This document shows positions 34,125-41,801 of a stretch of DNA of 64,000 bases, one piece after another (position 1 is the first letter of the stretch; each line of letters opens with the position of its first letter). The stretch spans positions 3,286,001 to 3,350,000 of the forward strand of contig OW818647.1 of the NCBI GenBank assembly GCA_942492855.1. The letters are read 5' to 3'. Source of the DNA: G963677485 sp942492855 (GTDB lineage: Bacteria; Armatimonadota; HRBIN16). The notes beneath the pieces are model-generated. The model had not been told where the DNA came from. It did not search any database and saw only the letters and a list, made by a program, of their open reading frames with translations. The translations under genes were made by a program, and so were the position numbers.

Positions 34125-36284
34125 ATGAACAGATATCTGCAAGTCATTTTATGCCTTGCCTTGATGATTGTCGTTTGTACCTCCTCTCTTGGTGCGAAGC
34201 CGAAACAGCTCATTCCTTTACGCGTGGCGTATAACTCCTCCTTTCCACCATATGAATTCGAAGAGAGCCTAACCCCTACAGGGTTCTCGATCAGCCTTCT
34301 CAATAACTTCGCAGCAAAACGTGGATACGCCATTAAGTGGGTGGCGATGAACTATGAGGATCTGGTTCCTGCTGTGGTGGCAGCCAAGGTGGATATGGCC
34401 GTGGGAGTGGCGTTCTCAGAGTCCTTGCTTTCGAAGGTTGAGTGCAGCAGCGGATATGTTACTTACAACACAGTGATTGCGTATAGCCGTAGAAGTGGGA
34501 TATACGAAACTGAACAAATGGCGTTGAAAAAAGTGGTGGTGACGTCGGGTCTCGACCACCCATACCATATGGAGTCATTAGGCATCGGTGACGCCGAACG
34601 CAATCTCAACACCGTGCAGATCATCGCATCGGTCAATGACCATCGCTATGATGCTACCCTGGCACCTGAAGCCACAGTGGAATATTGTCAAACCAACAAG
34701 CGGATGAATTCGCTGTCCACCCTTCCTCTTCCTTTGAACCAACGATCAGTGTGTGTGGTGACCCAGCGTGGGCGGCTAGACCTAATCCAGTCATTCAACG
34801 AGGCAATCGAGCAAATGAGGGAGGACGGCTCATATGCTAAGTATGAAGCGCAGTGGTTGACCCCATATTTACCTCAAGTGGAGACAAGCAAGAATCTGTG
34901 GTGGCAGTTCGTTCTTCTGACAGTAGTGGGTGGATTATTAGGTGGCTACGGTGTATATAAGTTTCGAAAACAGCCGGAGTTACCTGCCCCTCCTCGGTCG
35001 ATAGAGGAGTATGGGATTGCCGGTGGTCAGGAGGGCGTATGGGTCCTGCAACTTGACACAGGGGTTATTCGTGTTAATACGGCTCTACTGCGGATGTTCA
35101 GCCTGTCTGCCGATTCTGGCAGTGTGATGGTGGCCAGCTTTATGCGCCACATCCCGGAACCTTACCGTAAGATTGTCAGCGAATATATATCGGATTGTGC
35201 CAAGGGTAAGCGAGAGCACTACGATCTGGAGCATCCCATATACTCCATTGAGGGACAACAACGATGGCTGAGTAGCCACGCTAGCGTAGTGGGTTGGGAT
35301 GAGAATTCGATGCCGACAATTGTGGCGGGAACGTGCAGGGACGTAACGGATGCTGTTCATAAACAGCATGAGCTTGAGTCTCAGAACGGTTATTTTGAAA
35401 CATTGATGAACAGCATTCATACTGTAGTGCTGCAACTGGATGAACATTTACGGATCGAACGGTGTAACCTGCATACGGAAAATGTGTTCGGTATCAGACA
35501 AGATCGAATTGTAGGTTTGAATTTCGTCACGACATTTATACCGAAGGCGAGACAGGATGACGTCAGAGCACGATTCATCATGTTATTGGCCAATAGGGCT
35601 TCTGCTGTGATTGAGCAAAATCTGGTGACATCGTCGGGTCAGGTTCGGACATTCCGATGGAATATCTGCAGGCTAGCCAACACAGACAGAAAACTGCAAT
35701 GGGCGATGATCGGCGATGACATCACCGCACAGATTACCAGAGAACGAAGAGCACCGGTACCTAACCGCGTGATGGATATTAAGGCGCAGTTGTACAGGCA
35801 TATGGCCCAAAAAACTGAGATTGGTGACCTTGGGCAGTCTCTGGTCGACTCGTTAGTGGATTCCGATAGCTGCGATGCGGCCTGGATAGGGTCCTTTGAC
35901 ATAGAAAAGGCATCCTGGCGTGGGATATCATCACAGGCAGCCGCCACGGTTCCTGGCTTCAGCATTCAGGCTATTGAGAAGTGGGGTTTGCTGGAACCCG
36001 AATCTCCGATCAGCCTTGCGTGTAGCACACAACAGTTCTATCAGCTTAGCCAACTCAGCACCAACAGGATTAACGAAGCCTGGTGGAACCATCTGGTCGC
36101 ACATGGCATTGAGACTATTATCGTTCAGCCGATGGTTTGGCGAGACAGGGTGGTCGGTGTGCTAGTAGGCCTACGTAAAAACGCTGCACCTTTGGACATG
36201 GACCAGCAGTTCAATCTGGGCGTGATAGCCGATGCGATGTGCTTCTGTGTGGTCTTGGCAAGCAGTCAAGAGATCCTGCCCTGA
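34125..36284 (+). CDS. membrane sensor: amino-acid-binding domain, TM, two PAS domains, GAF-like domain
   Basis: A 719-residue protein with a signal peptide (~1-24), an extracytoplasmic SBP_bac_3 domain (~28-250; LRVAYNSSFPPYEF, KVDMAVGVAFSES), one membrane helix (~259-278), a first PAS (~295-410, ending GTCRDVTDA), a second PAS (~422-540, ending GDDITAQITRE) and a GAF-like domain (~560-715) with QPMVWRDRVVGVLVGL. Proteins with this input side normally end in a histidine kinase or GGDEF output domain, but none is present and the stop codon follows the GAF domain directly. It could work with a separate partner, or be the remnant of a longer gene. I chose ATG 34125 because GAGAGGAGA lies upstream; an ATG six codons earlier is less well placed. 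Confidence 0.85.
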   Translation: MNRYLQVILCLALMIVVCTSSLGAKPKQLIPLRVAYNSSFPPYEFEESLTPTGFSISLLNNFAAKRGYAIKWVAMNYEDLVPAVVAAKVDMAVGVAFSESLLSKVECSSGYVTYNTVIAYSRRSGIYETEQMALKKVVVTSGLDHPYHMESLGIGDAERNLNTVQIIASVNDHRYDATLAPEATVEYCQTNKRMNSLSTLPLPLNQRSVCVVTQRGRLDLIQSFNEAIEQMREDGSYAKYEAQWLTPYLPQVETSKNLWWQFVLLTVVGGLLGGYGVYKFRKQPELPAPPRSIEEYGIAGGQEGVWVLQLDTGVIRVNTALLRMFSLSADSGSVMVASFMRHIPEPYRKIVSEYISDCAKGKREHYDLEHPIYSIEGQQRWLSSHASVVGWDENSMPTIVAGTCRDVTDAVHKQHELESQNGYFETLMNSIHTVVLQLDEHLRIERCNLHTENVFGIRQDRIVGLNFVTTFIPKARQDDVRARFIMLLANRASAVIEQNLVTSSGQVRTFRWNICRLANTDRKLQWAMIGDDITAQITRERRAPVPNRVMDIKAQLYRHMAQKTEIGDLGQSLVDSLVDSDSCDAAWIGSFDIEKASWRGISSQAAATVPGFSIQAIEKWGLLEPESPISLACSTQQFYQLSQLSTNRINEAWWNHLVAHGIETIIVQPMVWRDRVVGVLVGLRKNAAPLDMDQQFNLGVIADAMCFCVVLASSQEILP

Positions 36285-36339
36285 GGATGATGGGGTTGGC
36301 GGGTGAGGTCCCAATCGGTAATCCGCATACCGTTGACGA

Positions 36340-36845
36340 ACCGCCGCGCTTTCATGGACATGGCTATTGCCCATAAACTCCCTGCCGCGCCTTAAAGCAC
36401 AGCCTATTGCCCACAAATCCAGATTGGGATCGTATCGACCATGTGCCGCGACATCAATGTCTCGGCTATTGATCAACAAGCCCGCTAAACCGGGCTGGCA
36501 CGGCAGCCCGGGCTGTAACTGATACGGTCGTAGGGGCCACCCTTGTGGTGGCCCTAAACGTTGATTGTTCGTTTTTTTCGATTAGGGCGCCCACAAGGGG
36601 CGCCCCTACGGCTTGTTACTTATAAGGCCGCTTAAGCGGCCTACGGGACATCGCACCGTATCAGCCGTCCGGTGTGTTGAATATTATATCGATATTATGG
36701 CCTGTGTGCGCCAGCTTCACAAACAGGGCGAAACTATGCAGCCTGCTTCAGCAGGCTTGGCATGTCAATAGCCATGTGCTTTAGCGCGTGGTATGGCGGA
36801 ATGTATTGATATCAAACGCAAAACCCCGACTTGAATTTGTGGGTA
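36340..36845. repeat. family B repeats with long-palindrome element
   Basis: The region after the sensor gene has no coding potential. It contains a family B module (GGCTATTGCCCATAAA..., CTAAAGCACAG, AATCCAGATTGGGATCGTATCGACCATGTGCCGCGACAT..TCGGCTATTGATCAA) at ~36355-36480, a palindromic element whose outer ends are GTAACTGATACGGTCGTAGGGGC (~36515) and GCCCCTACGGCTTGTTAC (~36600), and an inverted family B module (GCAGCCTGCTTCAGCAGGCT, CAATAGCCATGTGCTTTAGCGCGTGGTATGGCGGAATGTA) at ~36738-36802. Confidence 0.75.
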
Positions 36846-36867
36846 ATGAACTCGGCTCTGTAACCTG

Positions 36868-37509
36868 CTAATCTGCAATAGACAGGTAAAGCTCCAGCTC
36901 ATCCCGTCCAATCTCGCCAGCCCTTAGAATTCGGGCCGGTGTATGGCAGATATCGAGAACAGTTGAGGGTAACCCTCCCGGGCATGCACCAGCATCAATG
37001 ACAATGTCGATCTGGCTGCGCAACTCGTTGCTGATGTCCGACGCTTTGACTGGGGCCGCTTCCCCCGAAATATTCGCACTGGGTGCTACTATGGCTACCC
37101 CCAGTTGGGAGATCATAGACAGAGCGACAGGATGCTGGGGAATTCTGACACCCAGACTGGGTAGACCTGCATTCACAAAATCCGGTATCGAGTTGTGCTT
37201 CCAGTAGACCAATGTGAGTGGTCCTGGCATGAATGCTTGGATGAGCGGCATGGCATGGTGGGGTAGTTCGCTCCAGACAGAACCAAGCTGTGCGGCATGG
37301 GCGATCTGCACTGGTAGTGGCTTGTCGACCGGCCTGCGTTTCACTTCCCATACACGCTGGATACCACGAATACTATCAAGACTGGCGGCCAGACCATACA
37401 CCGTCTCAGTGGGGAAGGCGACGATGCCGCCATTTCGTAAGCACTCCACCACACGAGCCATTAACTCAGGCTGCGGTGCATCTGCGTTTATTTTAAGAGT
37501 GATAGCCAC
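36868..37509 (-). CDS. tsaC: L-threonylcarbamoyladenylate synthase (TsaC/Sua5/YrdC family)
   Basis: TsaC makes threonylcarbamoyl-AMP from threonine, bicarbonate and ATP for the t6A37 modification of ANN-decoding tRNAs. The 213-residue single-domain protein has GGIVAFPTETVYGLAAS, IQRVWEVKRRPVDKPLPVQI, the GPLTLV segment and APSANISGEAAPV, the family's nucleotide-binding residues. The start is GTG and overlaps the stop of the preceding small gene (TAGTG), with GGGAG upstream. It is short like TsaC, without the extra Sua5 domain. The order prmC, small zinc-ribbon gene, tsaC is close to the prmC-tsaC order of many bacteria. Confidence 0.95.
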   Translation of the reverse strand: MAITLKINADAPQPELMARVVECLRNGGIVAFPTETVYGLAASLDSIRGIQRVWEVKRRPVDKPLPVQIAHAAQLGSVWSELPHHAMPLIQAFMPGPLTLVYWKHNSIPDFVNAGLPSLGVRIPQHPVALSMISQLGVAIVAPSANISGEAAPVKASDISNELRSQIDIVIDAGACPGGLPSTVLDICHTPARILRAGEIGRDELELYLSIAD

Positions 37510-37799
37510 TAAAACAAACTCCCTTGTGTAGATGGTTTTGGAGCAATTTCATTCGTATCTGGTCCAGTCTGAGTGCGTGGCCGACGGCCCTCTTTAGGTT
37601 TCGGCGAGCCGGTATCGTGCCGATGGCGAGTCGTGGCTGCGCGCCGAACTACAATGGGCTTTAGCTCATCCACCTCACGTCCACACCAGCCGCATCGCGG
37701 TGTATGCGGCAGAATGATATGTCTGCATTCACAATACCCCCACACGTCGGGATGGAGGTGAAATGCGGGTGTAGATATGTTTATATTTTGCTCGTCCAA
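37509..37799 (-). CDS. small zinc-ribbon protein between prmC and tsaC
   Basis: A 96-residue protein I do not recognise. Residues ~23-39 carry a CxC-x10-CxxC arrangement (YCECRH...PRCGWCG), suggestive of a zinc ribbon; the second half is basic and rich in Pro, Arg and Thr, and is likely disordered. I take TTG at 37799 as start because GAGAGAG lies a few bases upstream and it overlaps the end of prmC by 19 bases; an ATG at 37853 would overlap by 73 bases and has no ribosome binding site. Its stop overlaps the GTG of tsaC. Tight packing on both sides makes it a real gene; function unknown, perhaps nucleic-acid binding. Confidence 0.68.
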   Translation of the reverse strand: MDEQNINISTPAFHLHPDVWGYCECRHIILPHTPRCGWCGREVDELKPIVVRRAATTRHRHDTGSPKPKEGRRPRTQTGPDTNEIAPKPSTQGSLF

Positions 37800-38617
37800 A
37801 CTACTCTCTCGATTCCTGAATAGTCGCAGATAATCTGCGGAGTTTCGTAGCACTCATCAGATATGATCTCGGCAACCTGTGCGGCCTGATGAATCCCAAC
37901 TTCAAAGGCCAACAGTCCGCCTGGTCGAAGCAGTGCTTGAGCCTGCTGGGCGATCTTCGGATAGAACTCCAGGCCGTGTGATCCCGCATATAACGCTTCG
38001 GAGGGCTCCCATTTGCTCACTTCGCAGGGTAGCTCATCGCTGTCCAGCCAATCGATGTATGGCGGATTGCTCACGATGGCATCAAAAAGCTGTTCCTGCA
38101 ACGGAGTGCAATGGCTGCCTTGCAGTAGCTGAAGCCGGTCAATCACCCCTAAGCGGGTTGCATTCTCTTCCGCAATCTTCAGAGCCTCGCGGCTAATATC
38201 TACGGCGACCGCATGGCAATCGGGCAGCATTCTCAAAGCACTGATGGCGATGCAGCCGCTGCCGGTGCCGATATCGGCAAACCGGTTTGGTTTGTGCGAC
38301 ACTAGCAAATCAACCAGGTGCTCCGTCTCCTGCCTGGGAATCAACACTCCGGGCCGGACGGCAAATTCGTATCCGCAAAACTCGCGCTTGCCTGTGATGT
38401 AAGCCAATGGCTCTTGTTCGATACGGCGGGTCATGAACAAACAAAAAGCCAGCTCGATCTCTTTCGGTACAACAGCTTCCGGGTATGCGTGCAGATGTGT
38501 GCGTGAGCAGCCCATCGCGGCAGCCAGAAGAACTTCGGCTTCCAGTCTAGGCGCATCAACGCCGCATTTCAATAGGGCGCGTTCGGCATCCGTGATGTGT
38601 TTTTGGATTGAGTGCAT
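37781..38617 (-). CDS. prmC: peptide chain release factor N5-glutamine methyltransferase PrmC
   Basis: PrmC methylates the GGQ glutamine of release factors RF1 and RF2 with S-adenosylmethionine. The 278 residues have the N-terminal helical domain (~1-75), then VLIPRQETEHLV, the SAM-binding FADIGTGSGCIAISAL, and the catalytic NPPY motif (VSNPPYIDWLDSDELP) followed by EPSEALYAGSHGLEFYPKI. All are standard for PrmC. It begins only about 10 bases after the alkyltransferase-like gene, in the same direction, so the four genes from 38990 down to 36868 probably form one operon. prfA is not adjacent. Confidence 0.96.
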   Translation of the reverse strand: MHSIQKHITDAERALLKCGVDAPRLEAEVLLAAAMGCSRTHLHAYPEAVVPKEIELAFCLFMTRRIEQEPLAYITGKREFCGYEFAVRPGVLIPRQETEHLVDLLVSHKPNRFADIGTGSGCIAISALRMLPDCHAVAVDISREALKIAEENATRLGVIDRLQLLQGSHCTPLQEQLFDAIVSNPPYIDWLDSDELPCEVSKWEPSEALYAGSHGLEFYPKIAQQAQALLRPGGLLAFEVGIHQAAQVAEIISDECYETPQIICDYSGIERVVWTSKI

Positions 38618-38627
38618 GGGCTATATA

Positions 38628-38990
38628 TTACTCCCTTGATAAGTATATCCGCTCAAGGCACTCGTCGTCAGGCATCCAGCGACAGTGGTCAATATCAATC
38701 TGATCAGGCTCAAGGAAACATACACCTTCCGCCCGAAGCCGGTTGGTTTGCTGCTGCGCATATTCGGGGCTCCTCTTGGCGATCAACAGTATTCCTGTGG
38801 CACCAACTACTCGCCACCAGGGCAGATGTGGGGGGCAGACCGCCATCCATCGTCCGACCACAAGAGCCGGTACGCGTTGGGGTAGATAGGCTGCTAGCTG
38901 GCCATAACTTGCGACTTTACCCTCAGGGATCAGCGAGACAAGCTCATATAGGGATTTTTGGCATACATTACTGAGTGATTGTTGAATCAA
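38628..38990 (-). CDS. alkyltransferase-like (ATL) DNA-binding protein
   Basis: This 120-residue protein corresponds to the C-terminal DNA-binding part of O6-methylguanine-DNA methyltransferase (VCQKSLYELVSLIPEGKVASYGQLAAYL). The PCHRVV active-site cysteine motif is replaced by LPWWRVVG, with Trp at the Cys position, so it cannot take up alkyl groups. Such ATL proteins flag alkylated guanine for nucleotide excision repair. The residue before the usual RV is also Trp instead of His. It is the first gene of a probable operon with prmC, the zinc-ribbon gene and tsaC, which is a chance rather than a functional link as far as known. Confidence 0.88.
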   Translation of the reverse strand: MIQQSLSNVCQKSLYELVSLIPEGKVASYGQLAAYLPQRVPALVVGRWMAVCPPHLPWWRVVGATGILLIAKRSPEYAQQQTNRLRAEGVCFLEPDQIDIDHCRWMPDDECLERIYLSRE

Positions 38991-39068
38991 AGAACGAATT
39001 ACCTCCAGAACCGTCTATAATAGTAGTGTCCCATTTTATATATCCGTCTATGAGAGAGGATCCAATCC

Positions 39069-39902
39069 ATGCTTTGGCGAGTGAGGATATCACTACGCAT
39101 CGGGTTCATGGCTGTGGCTCTACTGTGTACCGCGATCTCCAACGCGGTGATGATAGACGCGGGTGTGCTATTAGCACGGAATTTCAGTCTTGGTAGCACA
39201 AGGCAGTATCTCGTCAGTATCTCGATGACGAGCACAATGGGCTCTTCAACATCGGATCCGACTGTCATGAATATGACCTTGTCGATGACCGAAAAAACCG
39301 AATTGTTAAACCCCGATGGTACAGCAAGTATAAAGAGGAGCTTCACACCTCTCATCACTGACATGAACGGCCGCAGTATCCCTTGTAGAAGTTTACCTCA
39401 GAGCACTAGCCTGACGGTGAATAGACAGAACCATGTCAGTAAAACTTCGGATATGGACCTAAAGAGTTTGCTGCCTAGCAGTTCGCCTGAACTGGGATGG
39501 CTTGGTTTGAACTACGGATGTATCGTCACTTTCCCAGGTAATCAGGTGCAACCAGGCTCGAGCTGGACATCATCACTGAACATGCCCAAAACAACGCTTT
39601 CCACGCCCGTCAAGCATACTTTCGTGGGTGTTGAAACACGTGCGGGTAAGAAAACAGCCCGGATACTAACAGGATTTGATACAACACTTGAGCAGATGGG
39701 ATATCCAGCAAGCGAAGGTACGATGGGAACGGCTAATGTCCGGTTTACATCCTTCATCGATCCTGTATCAGGCGATATGGTTGAAGGGGAGGGGCGCAGC
39801 GAATCGAAGTTGGTGATCAATCCACCGGCAGACCGCGGTTATGCCACCCAACCGTTAGTCATGAACTGTGTCACCACAGTCAATATCAAGCCGTTTCAGT
39901 AA
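39069..39902 (+). CDS. secreted protein of unknown function
   Basis: A 277-residue protein with a basic N-terminus and a hydrophobic signal segment (ISLRIGFMAVALLCTAISNAV), probably exported. The remainder is predicted mostly beta with many Ser and Thr. Two features, GNQVQPGSSWTSSL around residue 157 and PVSGDMVEGEGRSE near the end, resemble secreted proteins of the DUF6263 sort, but I am not certain of the family. GAGAGGA precedes the ATG by ~10 bases and a TATAAT at 39016-39021 may be its -10 box. It stands alone between divergent operons: the ATL/prmC genes run the other way and pckA follows after ~245 bases. Confidence 0.7.
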   Translation: MLWRVRISLRIGFMAVALLCTAISNAVMIDAGVLLARNFSLGSTRQYLVSISMTSTMGSSTSDPTVMNMTLSMTEKTELLNPDGTASIKRSFTPLITDMNGRSIPCRSLPQSTSLTVNRQNHVSKTSDMDLKSLLPSSSPELGWLGLNYGCIVTFPGNQVQPGSSWTSSLNMPKTTLSTPVKHTFVGVETRAGKKTARILTGFDTTLEQMGYPASEGTMGTANVRFTSFIDPVSGDMVEGEGRSESKLVINPPADRGYATQPLVMNCVTTVNIKPFQ

Positions 39903-39993
39903 GCACTAATGTCTGCGGCCGCCGTGCCCGCACGGACGTCGCTTACCAATATCGATGAGATGTAATCAATGTGTTGATTTCTAACGGCACGCT

Positions 39994-40011
39994 TTGATAA
40001 TTTTTTATCAA
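39994..40011. other. A/T hairpin upstream of pckA
   Basis: TTGATAA and TTATCAA with a four-T loop. It may act as a weak transcript end for the upstream gene or as a regulator site for pckA; a TACAAT word at 40063-40068 may be a -10 box for pckA. Confidence 0.4.
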
Positions 40012-40147
40012 TAAAATTGTAGCTGATGCCGAATTTCGCGTGCATGCAGCCCAGTGCTGTGATACAATTAGATTGTGAAAGATTTCTCAAAGTAATCAAG
40101 ACAGGCGGCCTCCGGGCTTAACCGACATCATACGAGGTATAGAAAAC

Positions 40148-41710
40148 ATGCAGAATCAAGGCGTAAACCCCAGTTCCTATGGGCTGGACAATCACGGTAT
40201 CCACACGACCGGAAGTATCTTCTGGAATCTTGGCACCGCTCAGCTAACGGAACACTCTTTGATGAATAAAGAGAGTAAGCTGGCTGTCGGTGGAGCATTG
40301 CTTTGCCGCACCGGCGAACGCACAGGTCGTTCTCCTAAAGCCAAGCACATCGTGAAAGATGCATTCACCGCAGACCGCGTGTGGTGGGGCAACAACCAGC
40401 CATGCTCTCCCGAAGCTTTCGAAGCGCTTTATGAGATGGTTCAAAAGCACTTCTCTGACAAGAACTTGTATGTTCAGGACTGTTTTGCTGGCGCTGATGA
40501 GGCTTACCGGATCCCTATCCGAATCTGTAACGAATATGCGTGGCATAATCTGTTTGGTCGGCAGCTCTTTGTCCGTCCTGACTGGACGAAGACTGGCTCT
40601 CATGTACCCGAATGGGTAGTGCTGTATGCACCTTCACTGAAGGCACCTGCTGATATGGAAGGTACCGACGGAAAAGGGGCATTCGTTGTCGTCAACTTCA
40701 CCAAGAAGATGATCATTATTGGCGGTACCGCATACGCTGGTGAGATGAAGAAGTCCATCTTCTCGGTCATGAATATGATCCTCCCTTTGAAGGGTGTGCT
40801 TCCTATGCACTGCTCTGCCAACAAGGGTGCTGAAGGTGATACCGCTCTTTACTTTGGCTTGTCCGGTACTGGAAAGACGACCTTGTCGGCCGATCCTAAC
40901 CGCAGTCTGATTGGTGATGACGAGCACGGCTGGAGCGATAGAGGCACCTTCAACTTTGAGGGTGGTTGTTACGCCAAGGTAATCAAGCTTTCTGAAGAGA
41001 ACGAACCACAGATTTGGAACGCCATACGCTTCGGCACCATCGTGGAGAATGTGGTGTATGATAGTGCCACCCGCTTGATGGACTTTGACGATGTGGCCAT
41101 CACTGAGAACACACGTGCTGGTTATCCGCTTTCTTTCATCGATAATGCGCTGATCCCTAGTGTGGGCGGCCATCCACGGAATATCTTCTTCCTGACCTGT
41201 GACGCCTTCGGCGTTCTGCCTCCAGTGGCCAAACTGAGCATCGCGCAAGCCAAAGAACAGTATGTTCTGGGCTACACTAGCCGTGTGGCTGGTACAGAGG
41301 CCGGTGTGACCGAACCAGCTCCTACCTTTAGTGCTTGTTTCGGCGCGCCGTTCCTGCCGTTAGCACCAAAAGTGTATGCTGACCTTCTAGGCAAAAAGCT
41401 TGATGAATATGATTGCGATGTGTGGCTGATCAACACTGGCTGGTCTGGTGGAGCGTATGGAGTGGGTTCACGCATGAAGATACCCTACACACGCGCCATG
41501 ATCACCGCTGCCCTTGATGGCTCGCTGGCTAAGGTTGCATACAACGACGACCCCAACTTCGGTATTGCTGTTCCTACCGAGTGTCCAGGCGTACCTGCAG
41601 AGATACTGAACCCGCGCAACACATGGGCTGACAAGAACGCCTATGATGCGCAGGCCGCCAAGGTGTCTGGCATGTGGGATGATCAGTTCAAGAAGCTAGG
41701 TATTCGCTAG
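40148..41710 (+). CDS. pckA: phosphoenolpyruvate carboxykinase (ATP)
   Basis: PckA converts oxaloacetate and ATP to phosphoenolpyruvate, CO2 and ADP, the entry to gluconeogenesis. The 520-residue length is usual for the ATP-dependent enzyme. It has RTGERTGRSPKAKHIV (substrate Arg), FVRPDW, GTAYAGEMKKSIFS (metal-binding Lys), MHCSANKG (His), the kinase-1a loop FGLSGTGKTTLS, the metal-binding DDEHGWSDRG, and FNFEGGCYAKVI. GAGG lies upstream of the ATG. A very strong terminator follows the stop and also ends the convergent glycoside hydrolase gene. Confidence 0.97.
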   Translation: MQNQGVNPSSYGLDNHGIHTTGSIFWNLGTAQLTEHSLMNKESKLAVGGALLCRTGERTGRSPKAKHIVKDAFTADRVWWGNNQPCSPEAFEALYEMVQKHFSDKNLYVQDCFAGADEAYRIPIRICNEYAWHNLFGRQLFVRPDWTKTGSHVPEWVVLYAPSLKAPADMEGTDGKGAFVVVNFTKKMIIIGGTAYAGEMKKSIFSVMNMILPLKGVLPMHCSANKGAEGDTALYFGLSGTGKTTLSADPNRSLIGDDEHGWSDRGTFNFEGGCYAKVIKLSEENEPQIWNAIRFGTIVENVVYDSATRLMDFDDVAITENTRAGYPLSFIDNALIPSVGGHPRNIFFLTCDAFGVLPPVAKLSIAQAKEQYVLGYTSRVAGTEAGVTEPAPTFSACFGAPFLPLAPKVYADLLGKKLDEYDCDVWLINTGWSGGAYGVGSRMKIPYTRAMITAALDGSLAKVAYNDDPNFGIAVPTECPGVPAEILNPRNTWADKNAYDAQAAKVSGMWDDQFKKLGIR

Positions 41711-41730
41711 TTAGTCTTCGAGGTTAATTA

Positions 41731-41769
41731 AACGCCCCTCTGTCGCTCAGCGACAGAGGGGCGTTTTTT
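41731..41769. terminator. bidirectional terminator between pckA and the convergent hydrolase gene
   Basis: A perfect 16-bp stem (AACGCCCCTCTGTCGC / GCGACAGAGGGGCGTT) with a three-base loop, followed by TTTTT on the plus strand and by TAATTAA on the minus strand. Confidence 0.92.
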
Positions 41770-41801
41770 GCGCAGCAAGGTTCACGGCGTGAGTGCGATC
41801 A

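Noticed and set aside
39994..40011. FNR-like box TTGAT...ATCAA upstream of pckA
   Set aside because: The spacer is eight bases rather than the four of FNR/CRP-type sites; treated as a plain hairpin.
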